Below are positions 32,119 to 42,203 of a stretch of 64,000 nucleotides of DNA, one piece after another. The DNA comes from Phocaeicola faecalis (GTDB taxonomy: Bacteria; Bacteroidota; Bacteroidia; Bacteroidales; Bacteroidaceae): positions 1-64,000 of the forward strand of contig NZ_JADNRM010000020.1 of the NCBI RefSeq assembly GCF_021730445.1, read 5' to 3'. The translations under genes were made by a program, and so were the position numbers. The number at the start of each line of letters is the position of its first letter. The first letter of the stretch is position 1. The notes beneath the pieces were generated by a model that saw only the letters and a list, made by a program, of their open reading frames with translations, was not told the origin of the DNA and searched no databases.

Positions 32119-33676
32119 TTTTTAATAAAGGTAATACAATAATAAATTTAGTTCCTACATTCAGTTCACTGTCAGCACGTATAACGCCTTTATGATCCTG
32201 AATTATTTTCTTCACGTAAGCCAAGCCCAAACCGAATCCTTTCACATCGTGCAGGTTACCGGTGTGTACCCGATAGAACTTATCAAATATCTTTTTCAGG
32301 TTTTCCTTCTTGATACCGATACCATTGTCCTGTATCGAGATATAAAGTTTACCTGACTCGTTCCATGTCCGTATGTTCAGCAGCAGTTCTCCTTCCGGTT
32401 TCTTATACTTCACTGCATTGTCCAGCAAGTTAAAGATAACATTCGTAAAGTGCATTTCGTCCACAAATATATCAGGATTCTCTGCATCTAAACTGGAAGT
32501 GATTTTCCCATTATACTTTTCCACTTTCAATGTAAAAGTATTAACGACTCCCGCTATCAGTTCATTTGCATTCACTTCCTTCATCTTAAGCGTTGCCTTC
32601 TGCCTTTCGAACATTGACATCTGCAATACTTTCTCTACCTGAAAACGCAAACGTTTCGTCTCGTCATTGATAACCCCCGAAATATGCTGGAACATAGCCG
32701 GAGACTTACCCACTGCAGGGTCTTTCAACATCTGTGCCGCCAACGAGATGGTAGAGATAGGTGTCTTAAACTCATGCGTCATATTGTTGATGAAGTCATT
32801 CTTTATCTCTGTCAGCTTCTTCTGGCGGAAGATGATATAGATGGTAAAGATGAATGTCACAAGCAATACAAACGTAAAAATGAGCGACGGTATCATAAAT
32901 TTAACAGAACTGAATATGTAACTGTTCAATTCAGGGAAGTGAACATTTACCATTCCCATTCGTGCAGGCGGATCATTCTGGAATATTACCTTGCGGTAAG
33001 TGTTCTCGCTACCCTCGTTCGTATAGTCGGGACAATGATAAGCCTCCGTTCCCTCACGATCCGTTACTGTAAAATGATACGGAATATCAATACCGTTATT
33101 CAGTAATTCCGTCTTTATAAACAAATCCAACTGCTTAAAGTTAATACGCTCTTTAAGCGGTTTATCACTGGCTGTACGCAAAATAGTATAAACCACTTCG
33201 TCTAACAATGCCCGCTGGTATACATATCGCTCCTTGATAATCTCCTGCAACGCTCTGGCTGTTTGCGGGATATTTTTACCGGTAGAGATAATAGCCTTCG
33301 GAACATTGGCCGGGCGGTTTGTACTAATCTTCATCTTGAGTTCGAAAGTAGAATAACCGTCCAACCCATCCGAAGAGACAGCATAATGCTGTGTGTGTGC
33401 AACCACTTCGCCTTCATCCTTTCCTTCTTGTGCAGCCTGCTGCCGGGATAATTGAGCAGCTCTTTCGGTAGCAATAACATCGTCTTCCAAATATTTCTTT
33501 GTTTCTACCAGCTCAATATTTCTGCACGCCTGGTCCAAACTGCGCCGAACCGATTCATCAAATTGCTCTCTGCGCATTTTCACCATTTCTTCAATATAGC
33601 TTACCTGCAAGTAAAGCAAACTCAGAAATGAGAGACCCATTACAATTCCTAATATCCAAATAGTAGACTTTTTCAT
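32111..33676 (-). CDS. rprX: Sensor histidine kinase RprX
   Basis: This 521-residue membrane sensor has a first membrane helix at residues 6-24, a periplasmic sensor region of about 220 residues and a second helix near residue 265 (LIFTFVLLVTFIFTIYIIF). The HisKA phospho-acceptor is in NNMTHEFKTPISTISLAAQ, and the ATPase has FNLLDNAVKY, DNGIGIKKENL, FDKFYR and GFGLGLAYVKK. It phosphorylates RprY. A TAATTTTG at 33689-33682 fits the -7 consensus but would give an almost leaderless transcript. Confidence 0.93.
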   Translation of the reverse strand: MKKSTIWILGIVMGLSFLSLLYLQVSYIEEMVKMRREQFDESVRRSLDQACRNIELVETKKYLEDDVIATERAAQLSRQQAAQEGKDEGEVVAHTQHYAVSSDGLDGYSTFELKMKISTNRPANVPKAIISTGKNIPQTARALQEIIKERYVYQRALLDEVVYTILRTASDKPLKERINFKQLDLFIKTELLNNGIDIPYHFTVTDREGTEAYHCPDYTNEGSENTYRKVIFQNDPPARMGMVNVHFPELNSYIFSSVKFMIPSLIFTFVLLVTFIFTIYIIFRQKKLTEIKNDFINNMTHEFKTPISTISLAAQMLKDPAVGKSPAMFQHISGVINDETKRLRFQVEKVLQMSMFERQKATLKMKEVNANELIAGVVNTFTLKVEKYNGKITSSLDAENPDIFVDEMHFTNVIFNLLDNAVKYKKPEGELLLNIRTWNESGKLYISIQDNGIGIKKENLKKIFDKFYRVHTGNLHDVKGFGLGLAYVKKIIQDHKGVIRADSELNVGTKFIIVLPLLKNE

Positions 33677-33880
33677 GCCAGCAAAATTAAAAGCGTTAAA
33701 CCTTATTACATAATGGATTAACCAAATTTAAACGGCAATTCTCTATAATTAACCGAAAAAGTCATTTAAACTAATAATCTGACTACTATAACAAATTTAA
33801 CGCCACTTGGTTTGCAAAAATAATAAAAAATTAAGTTCAAAACCAAATAATAAACCTAAAAGTTTAAGGTTACTTAAATA

Positions 33881-33916
33881 AAAAGGAACGCTTTTTTAAC
33901 GAAAAGCGTTCCTTTT
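33881..33916. terminator. Terminator hairpin after the EF-G paralogue
   Basis: AAAAGGAACGCTTTT (33881-33895) and AAAAGCGTTCCTTTT (33902-33916) form a perfect 15-base stem around a 6-base loop. The T run falls within the stem end on the minus strand. It ends the leftward EF-G transcript before rprX. Confidence 0.88.
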
Positions 33917-33940
33917 AGATGCTATTTTTTACAGTTTACA

Positions 33941-36100
33941 TTATTCGTCCTTATTTTCATTCGCCTCAAATTCTTTCATTAATTTATCTTGAACGTCACC
34001 CGGAACGAGTTCGTAGCTGGCAAACTTCATAATGAATGAAGCACGGCCACCGGTCAATGAGCTCAAAGAAGTGGAGTAAGAGGACATTTCTTTCAAAGGC
34101 ACTTTAGCAACTAATTTCTCATAACCGTTTTCGCTGCTCATGCCCATAATCATACCACGACGACCCTGCAAGTCACTCATCACATCGCCCATCTTGTCAC
34201 TTGGAACAAATACTTCAACATCATAAATAGGTTCCAGAATCTTCGGACCGGCATTCTTAAACGCTTCACTGAAGGCATTACGTCCGGCAAGCATAAAGGA
34301 GATTTCATTGGAATCTACCGGGTGCATCTTGCCATCATAAACAATCACGCGGACGTCACGGGCATAAGAACCGGTCAACGGTCCTTGCTCCATACGGCTC
34401 ATGATACCTTTCAAAATAGCCGGCATGAAACGTGCATCAATAGCACCTCCCACTACACTGTTAATGAACACTAATTTACCGCCCCATTCCAATGGAACTT
34501 CTTCAGTACCCTTTACGTTTATCTTGAATTCCTGTCCGTTAAACTTATAAGTATCGGGAACCGGCATACCTTCATAATAAGGTTCTACGATAAGATGAAC
34601 TTCACCAAACTGTCCGGCACCACCTGATTGTTTCTTATGGCGGTAATCGGCACGGGCTGCTTTGGTAATTGTTTCACGATAAGGAATCTTCGGCTCTTCA
34701 AATTTAATCTGCAACTTCTCGTTGTTTTCCAAACGCCATTTCAATGTACGCAGATGGAACTCACCCTGTCCGTGAACGATGGTCTGTTTTAATTCTTTAG
34801 ACTGTTCGATTTCCCAAGTGGGATCTTCTTCACGCATACGGTTCAGTACAACCATCATCTTTTCCACATCCGCCTCGTTCAGCGGTTTGATAGCGCGAGA
34901 ATATTTAGCATTAGGATATTTGATGAAATTGAAACGGTTGTCGCAATCTTTACCGTTCAGCGTATTGCCGGTTTTTACGTCTTTCAACTTCACTGTACAG
35001 CCGATATCACCGGCACGCAATTCTTCAACAGGAATACGGTTTGAACCGGCGCATACAAAGAGCTGTGCCATACGTTCCTTTGAGCCACGATCCGCATTTG
35101 TCAAATCATCACCTTCATGTACGGTTCCACTCATTACCTTGAAATATTGAACTCCGCCAATATGCGGCTCAACAGCTGTTTTAAAGAAATAAAGTGAAGT
35201 AGGACCTTCAGCATTCGGTTCTACCACCTCACCTCTGGTATTGTGTACTTTCGGCATTTCATCTACAAACGGAACTACATTTCCCAAGAATTCCATCAAG
35301 CGGCGAACACCCATGTCTTTACCTGCACATACACAGAACACGGGGAACATGCCACGTGCAGCCAATCCCTTACGGATACCTTCACGCATTTCGTCTTCGG
35401 TCAATGACTCCGATTCAAAGAATTTCTCCATCAAAGTTTCATCGTGTTCGGCAGCGGCCTCAACCAATGCTTTGTGCAGTTCCATCGCCTTTTCTTTTTC
35501 CGAATCCGGAATTTCTTCAATGGTAGGTGCACCACCTTCAGGACCCCATGAATATTTCTTCATCAACAGCACGTCAATTAACTCATGGAAATTAGGCCCG
35601 GTCTCAATCGGATATTGTACGGGAACTACTTTAGATCCATAGATGGCTTGCAATTGTTCCAATACATTGTCATAGTCACACTTTTCATTATCGAGCTGGT
35701 TTACCAGGAAGATGACAGGTTTACCTAATTTTTCAGTGTAGCGGAAATGGTTTTGTGTACCTACTTCGGGACCGTATTGTCCGTTCAACAAAAGGATAGC
35801 AGTGTCTGTTACATTCAACGCAGTAAGGGCGGCACCTACAAAGTCATCACTGCCCGGGCAGTCAATTATATTAAGTTTTTTTCCGTTCCATTCTACATGA
35901 TAAACGGTAGAGAACACTGAATAACCATATTCTTGCTCTACCGGAAAATAATCACTAACCGTATTTTTGGCAGTAATTCTGCCACGACGTTTTATAATAC
36001 CACTCTCAAAGAGCAATGACTCTGTGAGGGTGGTTTTACCTGATCCATCATTGCCAAGGAGTGCAATGTTTTTAATTTCGTTAGTCTGATATACTTTCAT
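33941..36100 (-). CDS. fusA2: Elongation factor G paralogue (EF-G2 type)
   Basis: This 719-residue translation factor has all EF-G domains, but its GTPase motifs depart from the canonical factor. The P-loop is GNDGSGKTT, switch I lacks the RGITI motif (YGYSV instead), and G3 is DCPGSDDF rather than DTPGHVDF, so the catalytic histidine is replaced by serine; G4 is NQLD. B. thetaiotaomicron has a known second EF-G (EF-G2, fusA2) reported to work without GTP hydrolysis and to aid gut colonisation; this gene fits that class. Domain IV contains the tip-loop region (SGGAGQFGEV). It is monocistronic, with a strong hairpin terminator. Confidence 0.88.
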   Translation of the reverse strand: MKVYQTNEIKNIALLGNDGSGKTTLTESLLFESGIIKRRGRITAKNTVSDYFPVEQEYGYSVFSTVYHVEWNGKKLNIIDCPGSDDFVGAALTALNVTDTAILLLNGQYGPEVGTQNHFRYTEKLGKPVIFLVNQLDNEKCDYDNVLEQLQAIYGSKVVPVQYPIETGPNFHELIDVLLMKKYSWGPEGGAPTIEEIPDSEKEKAMELHKALVEAAAEHDETLMEKFFESESLTEDEMREGIRKGLAARGMFPVFCVCAGKDMGVRRLMEFLGNVVPFVDEMPKVHNTRGEVVEPNAEGPTSLYFFKTAVEPHIGGVQYFKVMSGTVHEGDDLTNADRGSKERMAQLFVCAGSNRIPVEELRAGDIGCTVKLKDVKTGNTLNGKDCDNRFNFIKYPNAKYSRAIKPLNEADVEKMMVVLNRMREEDPTWEIEQSKELKQTIVHGQGEFHLRTLKWRLENNEKLQIKFEEPKIPYRETITKAARADYRHKKQSGGAGQFGEVHLIVEPYYEGMPVPDTYKFNGQEFKINVKGTEEVPLEWGGKLVFINSVVGGAIDARFMPAILKGIMSRMEQGPLTGSYARDVRVIVYDGKMHPVDSNEISFMLAGRNAFSEAFKNAGPKILEPIYDVEVFVPSDKMGDVMSDLQGRRGMIMGMSSENGYEKLVAKVPLKEMSSYSTSLSSLTGGRASFIMKFASYELVPGDVQDKLMKEFEANENKDE

Positions 36101-36355
36101 GATATCTAAGATTTAATTATTAACAAACGGATATGTGTCTCATATCTCCTTAAAAGTGGAGCGCAAATTAGGAAATAAAGACAAAAAAAGCAACCTCAAG
36201 GCAGGTGTTACTAAACTATGTTTTACGGCAGGATTATCAAATTTCCAAACGTTATGCCCTCTTATTCTTAACCTTAATCCTATCTACTCTTCCGATAATC
36301 CCTCAAATAAATATAAATATCTGTTCGATACCGCGAAAAGCAATGATAGTTTTCG

Positions 36356-36363
36356 TAGTTTTG
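36356..36363 (+). promoter_or_regulatory. -7 element for hemW
   Basis: TAGTTTTG matches TAnnTTTG and ends 16 bases before the hemW start codon, giving a very short leader. The upstream 36101-36350 region, between divergent genes, holds nothing else recognised. Confidence 0.5.
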
Positions 36364-36379
36364 CGCATTATTTTAATAT

Positions 36380-37516
36380 ATGGCCGGACTCTATTTACAT
36401 ATTCCCTTTTGCAAACGACGTTGCATCTACTGCGATTTCTTTTCCACTACCCAAAGTGAAAAGAAAACAACTTATGTATCTTCTTTATGCCGTGAGCTGG
36501 AGATGCGCAAAGATTATGTTTCGGGAGAATCAATAGAAACCATCTATTTCGGTGGAGGAACTCCTTCCCAGCTGTCACAAGAGGATTTCATCAGAATATT
36601 CTCTCTTATATATAAGGTGTATAATGTGGAGCCCGATGCCGAAATCACACTTGAAGCAAATCCGGATGACCTGACGCCGGAATATATCACTATGCTCCGC
36701 AGCCTGCCTTTCAACCGTCTGAGCATGGGAATCCAAACGTTCAATGAGAACACATTGAAACTATTACAGCGCCGCCACACTGCCGCACAAGCCATCCACG
36801 CTTTTAACGACTGCCGCCGAGCAGGATTTCATAACATCAGTATCGATTTGATGTACGGACTTCCCGGTGAAACACTCGATTCGTGGCAGAAAGACTTAGT
36901 TCAGGCGATAAACCTGCATCCCGAACACATCTCCGCCTATCATCTGATATACGAAGAAAATACTGTTTTATGGAAACTTCGCGAACAACATAAAGTAGCC
37001 GAAGCTGATGAGGACTTGAGCGTTGCCTTGTTCAGCACTCTTATCGACAGCCTGAGTGCTGCCGGATATGAGCATTATGAAATATCCAACTTCTGTCTGC
37101 CCGGACTGCATTCCCGACACAATTCCAGTTATTGGACCGGAAAGAAATACTTGGGTTGCGGACCGTCGGCACATTCCTACAACGGCATTTCGCGTCAATG
37201 GAATATTGCTTCACTGGACGAATACACTAAAGGCATAGAGGACGGAACTCCGGCGTTCGAGATTGAGGAGCTCGATTTATACACCCGCTATAACGACTTT
37301 GTAATTACCAGTATCCGTACCGAATGGGGGATGCCGCTCTCCAAACTCCGCAGAGAATACGGTGAGAAATTATATGCCTATTGTCTGCGTATGGCACAGC
37401 CCCACTTGAAACAGGGAACACTGGAGATAGTCAACGATACACTAAAACTGACACGAGCGGGTATTTTCATTTCAGACGGCATAATGAGTGATATGCTCCA
37501 TGTAGAAGATTTTTAG
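36380..37516 (+). CDS. hemW: HemW-type radical SAM heme chaperone
   Basis: This 378-residue protein has GLYLHIPFCKRRCIYCDFFS at its start, the CxxxCxxC motif for the radical SAM [4Fe-4S] cluster. YFGGGTPSQL, LEANPDDLT, RLSMGIQTFNE and IDLMYGLPGE follow. These are shared by HemN-like proteins. The extra cysteine pattern and length match HemW, now regarded as a heme-binding chaperone rather than a coproporphyrinogen oxidase. The start has the motif only 9 residues in, as expected. Confidence 0.92.
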   Translation: MAGLYLHIPFCKRRCIYCDFFSTTQSEKKTTYVSSLCRELEMRKDYVSGESIETIYFGGGTPSQLSQEDFIRIFSLIYKVYNVEPDAEITLEANPDDLTPEYITMLRSLPFNRLSMGIQTFNENTLKLLQRRHTAAQAIHAFNDCRRAGFHNISIDLMYGLPGETLDSWQKDLVQAINLHPEHISAYHLIYEENTVLWKLREQHKVAEADEDLSVALFSTLIDSLSAAGYEHYEISNFCLPGLHSRHNSSYWTGKKYLGCGPSAHSYNGISRQWNIASLDEYTKGIEDGTPAFEIEELDLYTRYNDFVITSIRTEWGMPLSKLRREYGEKLYAYCLRMAQPHLKQGTLEIVNDTLKLTRAGIFISDGIMSDMLHVEDF

Positions 37517-37524
37517 TAAATTTG
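37517..37524 (+). promoter_or_regulatory. -7 element for the ECF sigma operon
   Basis: TAAATTTG matches TAnnTTTG and starts immediately after the hemW stop codon, 40 bases before the sigma factor start. It would allow expression independent of hemW. Confidence 0.55.
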
Positions 37525-37563
37525 TCATCGATTTAACAACCAACAGACACACCCTACACAGCA

Positions 37564-38115
37564 ATGGAGGAAACTGAATTACTAAAGAAAATACAAAAGC
37601 ATGACTCCGAACAAGCTTTCCGGTCTTTATACAATCTGTATTACGACCGCTTTTTCCGTATTGCTTTCTACTATCTGCAACGTGACGAATGGGCACAAGA
37701 AGTGGTATTGGATGTTTTCACCGGTCTATGGAACAATCGGAAACGACAAGTGATTCCCGATGACTTCAATAAATACAGCTATGCACTGATACGTAACGCC
37801 GCCCTTAATTATCTGGAAAAGGAGCAACGCCGCGAAGCCATGCCATTGGACAATATCCCCGAAAGAATATCCTCCTCCCCTTCCCCCGAAGAACGGATTA
37901 TTAATGAAGAATTATTCGCTCTGTACGAAAATTCACTGAATGAACTGCCCGACCGTTGCCGAGAAGTTTTTATCAAAGTACGTGAAGAGAAACAAAGCTA
38001 TGCTGCTGTTGCAGAGGAACTTAACATTAGTCCTAAGACAGTAGACGCCCAACTGCAGAAAGCCGTTACCCGACTAAAAGAAAAAATAAATAATTATTTT
38101 AGGAATAAAGAGTAG
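37564..38115 (+). CDS. ECF sigma factor (FecI-like)
   Basis: This 183-residue sigma-70 family factor has region 2 (FRSLYNLYYDRFFRIAFYYL, AQEVVLDVFTGLWNNR) and region 4 (LNELPDRCREVFIKVREEKQSYAAVAEELNISPKTVDAQLQKAVTRLKE) with its helix-turn-helix. It belongs to the Bacteroidetes group linked to FecR anti-sigma and TonB receptor genes, both found downstream. It likely directs RNA polymerase to that operon in response to a substrate signal at the receptor. Confidence 0.93.
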   Translation: MEETELLKKIQKHDSEQAFRSLYNLYYDRFFRIAFYYLQRDEWAQEVVLDVFTGLWNNRKRQVIPDDFNKYSYALIRNAALNYLEKEQRREAMPLDNIPERISSSPSPEERIINEELFALYENSLNELPDRCREVFIKVREEKQSYAAVAEELNISPKTVDAQLQKAVTRLKEKINNYFRNKE

Positions 38116-38185
38116 GGAGATTTACCGATATGCCTGTCTTTACTTATAGAGAAAACTAATAAACTAAAACTAAAAAGTAAAAGAC

Positions 38186-38590
38186 ATGAGAACAAGTACA
38201 CGTATGGCCCTCCCCTTCTTCTATGCATTATTAGTAGGGGCGTGCAGCAACAATGACAGTTATCCGAAAGAGTACATCGGATTTGAACGCGCTATGACCG
38301 ACCACACTTTTGACGCCAACAACCAGGAGGAAACAATCACAATCAAGATTGTTGCCGGCGAAAAGCAAGACGAAGACCAAAAACTAAAACTAAATTCATC
38401 ACAACCACAAGTATTAAAAATTACAGAACCTAATCCGATTATTGCCAAAGGCAAAAAGTCTGTAAAAGTAGATGTTATACTTTATCCGCAGAAGATTGCC
38501 AAGGGCCAGCGTATGCTTACTCTCACTTGCAAACCTGAAAGAAAAGATACAAAAGTTTCGGAAATGTCCATTCATCTGCGAAAGAAGTAG
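38186..38590 (+). CDS. Small lipoprotein of unknown function
   Basis: This 134-residue protein has a lipoprotein signal (FYALLVGACS, Cys at about residue 20). The mature part is beta-rich and highly charged (EETITIKIVAGEK, KSVKVDVILYPQKI, RMLTLTCKPE), like an Ig-type or DUF4843-like fold. It sits between the sigma factor and FecR, a position where these operons usually have no gene. It may be a surface substrate-binding accessory. I do not recognise the family with confidence. Confidence 0.65.
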   Translation: MRTSTRMALPFFYALLVGACSNNDSYPKEYIGFERAMTDHTFDANNQEETITIKIVAGEKQDEDQKLKLNSSQPQVLKITEPNPIIAKGKKSVKVDVILYPQKIAKGQRMLTLTCKPERKDTKVSEMSIHLRKK

Positions 38591-38616
38591 TATCTTTACC
38601 GGGCAAATGAGATAAC

Positions 38617-39513
38617 ATGAATTCACCGAAATCCGATAAAGAGCTGAACGAATGGCTGGAGCATCTGGCTTCATCTACTCATTCACCGCAGGGAAAATTC
38701 TCGGCGGAAGAGGGTTATGACATCTTGCAAAAACGCCTTAAACCGGCATCCCACAAACGCAAAGTATTTACCATTCGATACATTGCGGCGGCGGCCGTCC
38801 TCGTTCTCCTCTTAGGATTCGGTTGGATGTTCTATTCTTATCAGCATCCTTCTCCCCTGTTGATGGCATCGACCGGAGCCGAAACCCAAGTGCTAGAACT
38901 GCCCGACGGTTCAACTGTGACTCTAAACCGACATTCGCAATTGAGTTATCCCGAAACTTTCGGTAAGGAGCGTATCGTGGAACTGAATGGGGAAGCTTAC
39001 TTTGAGGTCAGCAAGAATCCGGAAAAGCCTTTCCGGGTAAAGACTTCCGGGGTAACAGTCAGCGTATTGGGAACACATTTCAATGTCAATGCCTATGCCG
39101 CCGATTCTTTAGTTGAAACAACTCTGCTGGAAGGAAGTGTTGCCGTAAGCGACAATGCCAATGGCAGCCAAGTGATATTAAAACCTAATGAAACGGCCAT
39201 TTATCATAAACAGGCCGGAACGCTCACCACACAACCGGACGAGGATGCAGGTAATGAAATAAGCTGGAGAGACGGTGTCTTGTCCTTCAATGATATTTCG
39301 ATGGAAGACATTGTCCGCCAATTATCTCATCACTTCAATGTAAAGATTGAGATTATAGGGGAACAATTGCGTACATACAAGTTGAATGCCCGTTTTAAGC
39401 ACAACGAAACGCTGAAAGAAATTCTGGACATGCTCGCCGTAATCGGTGACTTTACGTATCAAACTACACAAGCCAACGTAATAGAAGTAAAACAGAAAAC
39501 TAAAACTAAATGA
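38617..39513 (+). CDS. FecR-type anti-sigma factor
   Basis: This 298-residue protein has a short cytoplasmic N-terminus (NEWLEHLASSTHSPQ), one membrane helix (IAAAAVLVLLLGFGWMFYS, about residues 55-73), the FecR domain (LELPDGSTVTLNRHSQLSYP, NGEAYFEVSKNPEKPFRV, VLGTHFNVNAY) and a C-terminal DUF4974 region (SFNDISMEDIVRQLSHHFNV). It holds the sigma factor and relays the signal from the TonB receptor, whose start overlaps its stop codon (ATGA). Confidence 0.93.
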   Translation: MNSPKSDKELNEWLEHLASSTHSPQGKFSAEEGYDILQKRLKPASHKRKVFTIRYIAAAAVLVLLLGFGWMFYSYQHPSPLLMASTGAETQVLELPDGSTVTLNRHSQLSYPETFGKERIVELNGEAYFEVSKNPEKPFRVKTSGVTVSVLGTHFNVNAYAADSLVETTLLEGSVAVSDNANGSQVILKPNETAIYHKQAGTLTTQPDEDAGNEISWRDGVLSFNDISMEDIVRQLSHHFNVKIEIIGEQLRTYKLNARFKHNETLKEILDMLAVIGDFTYQTTQANVIEVKQKTKTK

Positions 39514-42197
39514 TTTTTGTATTTTACCGAAAGCATAGCATCAGGAAACTAATCTTGATGTTATCACTTTGCTTTTCAATTCCCATCGCTAAGGCACAGA
39601 CACCGGATATGCCTGTCAGTCTTCATCTGAAACAAGCTGACCTGAAAGAGTTCATTGCCCGAATAGAGGAAGCAACAGGATATTCTTTTATCTATGGTGA
39701 AGAGGTGGTATTGAAACATCCTATAACTATCAGCCAAAAGAAAGTACCTTTACAAACCGTACTGACCAAGGCATTTATGGGGCAGGATATCAAATTTGAG
39801 TTTGTGGCACATCATATCCTATTAAAGAAGGAGAAACCGCAAACTGTCAAACGCCATGTTACATTAAATGGTTACATGCTGGACGCCACTTCTAAAGAAA
39901 CACTGATTGGCGCCAACATCTATAGCAAACAAAACGGACTGGGAACCATTACCAACCCGTTTGGTTATTTCAGTATAACATTACCCGAAGGAAACACAAA
40001 ACTAAACTTTTCATATATCGGCTACACGACGCAGGAAATGAATCTGAACTTATGCAATGACACACTGATTACCATCCAAATGTACAATGATAACCAGTTG
40101 GATGAGGTCATTGTCTTATCCGAGAAGCCGGAAACAGGTATCCGGAGCAGTCGCATGGGAGCCAGCAACATTCCAATTGCACATATCAAGAACACACCCG
40201 CCTTACTTAGTGAGGCGGATGTGCTTAAAACCATCCAACTACTGCCCGGAGTACAAGGTGGTGTCACCGGTACCAGCGGCTTGTATGTGCGTGGAGGAGG
40301 GCCCGACCAAAATCTGTATTTATTAGATGGAGCGCCCCTATACAATGTAGACCATACTCTAGGCTTCCTGTCGGTCTTTACACCCGAAGCCGTCAAGAAG
40401 GTAGATTTATACAAAGGCAGCTTTCCGGCCCGTTTCGGCGGCCGCCTCTCATCAGTAGTGGATGTACGCACCAACGATGGAGACATGCAGCACTATCATG
40501 GAAGCTTCAGTATCGGATTGCTTACGTCGCGTCTGCATTTTGAGGGACCGATATGGAAAGACCGCACCTCTTTTCTGATTTCAGCACGTCGCAGCTATCT
40601 GGATTGGTTGATTAAGCCATTCTTGGACAAAGACAGTAAAGGAGGATATTTCCTTTACGACATCAATGCCAAACTCAATCACCGCTTCAACGACCGCAAC
40701 CGACTTTTTCTGTCCTTCTACAACGGTCAGGACAATATAAACTTCAAGAACAAATACACCGTCAACGGAAACGAGCAACTATGGAATGAAAAGGAAAAAC
40801 AGGTCATTAACTGGGGCAGCACTCTAGCTACATTGCGCCTGAACCACATTTGCAATGAACGATTGTTCAACAATACCACGCTGTCTTACAACCATTTCCG
40901 ATTTCATATCAAAAACGATGCATCATACAAAGATGAAACCTTTAAGAGCCGTTACCAATCAGGTATTGATGACATAGGAATGATTTCGGATTTTGATTTC
41001 CATCCCTCCCCTTCCCATTTTATCAAGTTTGGAGGCAAATATCTGTATCACCTGTTCCGACCGGAAGTGCAGCATGTGCTGACACGTCACCAAGATAACC
41101 AAGAGCTTGCCAACATTGGAGAAGGGCCTATCCGTTCTCATGAAATATCGTTCTACGCCGAAGACGACTTTAAACTGAACGACCGATGGAAAGCGAACAT
41201 AGGTGCTCACCTCTCTTTATTTCATGTACAGCACCACACCTATTCCTCTCTGGAGCCCCGACTCTCATTAAGTTATAACGCACGTCCCGATTTGACATTC
41301 AAAGCGGCATATACCCACATGACACAATACGTTCACCTCCTGACCTCATCAGCCATTGCAATGCCCACAGATTTGTGGGTACCTGTCACCAAAGACCTTC
41401 ATCCGATGCTGGCACGTCAGTTTTCGGTAGGTGCCTACTACACCGGAATCCGTGGATGGGAATTTTCTGTAGAAGGCTATTACAAAGCCATGAAAAATAT
41501 ACTGGAATACAAAGACGGCAATGCATTGGGAGGCAACTCTACCAATTGGGAAGATAAAGTGGAAATGGGAAGAGGACGCAACTTCGGAATAGAATTCATG
41601 GTAGAAAAGAAAAGCGGCCGTACCAACGGATGGATTAACTACACCCTGGCCAAAGCTGACCGGAAATTCAGTGAGCATGGTATCAATGGCGGACGCCGTT
41701 TCCCCTACAAATATGACCGGAGACACTCAGTTAATATCACCCTCAACCATCAATTTACCAAAGGCATATCCATGAGTGCCTCATGGACGTTTGCATCAGG
41801 CAATACAGCTACCCTCCCAATGGAAAAAGGTACTGTGATATTGCCGGACGGACATATCTGGTGGGAGAATTATTACTATTATATGGGATACTCAGGCATT
41901 CAGAATCCTATAAACAATAATCAGAATATATCACCTACCGAATATTGCAGCTCACGAAACAACTATCGTTTGCCTGCCAGCCACCAACTGAATATAGGAG
42001 TCAACTTCCGAAAGAAGACCAAGCATGGCGAGCGCATTTGGAATGTAAGTCTGTTTAATGCATATAATGCCATGAACCCTAACCACATGTATATCGAATA
42101 TAAAGAACCCAGTCCCGGAGAACAGGCAGTCCCCATACTCAAGAAACTGACACTGCTTCCCTGCCTTCCTTCTTTTTCGTATACCTATAAATTCTAA
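39510..42197 (+). CDS. TonB-dependent receptor with STN signalling domain
   Basis: This 895-residue outer membrane receptor has a signal peptide (ILMLSLCFSIPIAKA, about residues 14-29). It then has a secretin/TonB N-terminal STN domain (KQADLKEFIARIEEATGYSF), a carboxypeptidase-like CarbopepD_reg domain (LNGYMLDATSKETLIGANIY), a plug domain (LLPGVQGGVTGTSGLYVRGG, LYLLDGAPLYN) and a C-terminal barrel. The STN domain contacts FecR, so substrate binding can activate the sigma factor. The substrate is unknown; with DUF4249 downstream it may be iron or another small ligand. It starts within the FecR stop. Confidence 0.93.
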   Translation: MIFVFYRKHSIRKLILMLSLCFSIPIAKAQTPDMPVSLHLKQADLKEFIARIEEATGYSFIYGEEVVLKHPITISQKKVPLQTVLTKAFMGQDIKFEFVAHHILLKKEKPQTVKRHVTLNGYMLDATSKETLIGANIYSKQNGLGTITNPFGYFSITLPEGNTKLNFSYIGYTTQEMNLNLCNDTLITIQMYNDNQLDEVIVLSEKPETGIRSSRMGASNIPIAHIKNTPALLSEADVLKTIQLLPGVQGGVTGTSGLYVRGGGPDQNLYLLDGAPLYNVDHTLGFLSVFTPEAVKKVDLYKGSFPARFGGRLSSVVDVRTNDGDMQHYHGSFSIGLLTSRLHFEGPIWKDRTSFLISARRSYLDWLIKPFLDKDSKGGYFLYDINAKLNHRFNDRNRLFLSFYNGQDNINFKNKYTVNGNEQLWNEKEKQVINWGSTLATLRLNHICNERLFNNTTLSYNHFRFHIKNDASYKDETFKSRYQSGIDDIGMISDFDFHPSPSHFIKFGGKYLYHLFRPEVQHVLTRHQDNQELANIGEGPIRSHEISFYAEDDFKLNDRWKANIGAHLSLFHVQHHTYSSLEPRLSLSYNARPDLTFKAAYTHMTQYVHLLTSSAIAMPTDLWVPVTKDLHPMLARQFSVGAYYTGIRGWEFSVEGYYKAMKNILEYKDGNALGGNSTNWEDKVEMGRGRNFGIEFMVEKKSGRTNGWINYTLAKADRKFSEHGINGGRRFPYKYDRRHSVNITLNHQFTKGISMSASWTFASGNTATLPMEKGTVILPDGHIWWENYYYYMGYSGIQNPINNNQNISPTEYCSSRNNYRLPASHQLNIGVNFRKKTKHGERIWNVSLFNAYNAMNPNHMYIEYKEPSPGEQAVPILKKLTLLPCLPSFSYTYKF

Positions 42198-42203
42198 AGA
42201 ATA

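Noticed and set aside
33682-33689. rprX promoter (TAATTTTG on the minus strand)
   Set aside because: It ends 6 bases from the rprX start codon, which would require a leaderless transcript; left out as a separate feature.
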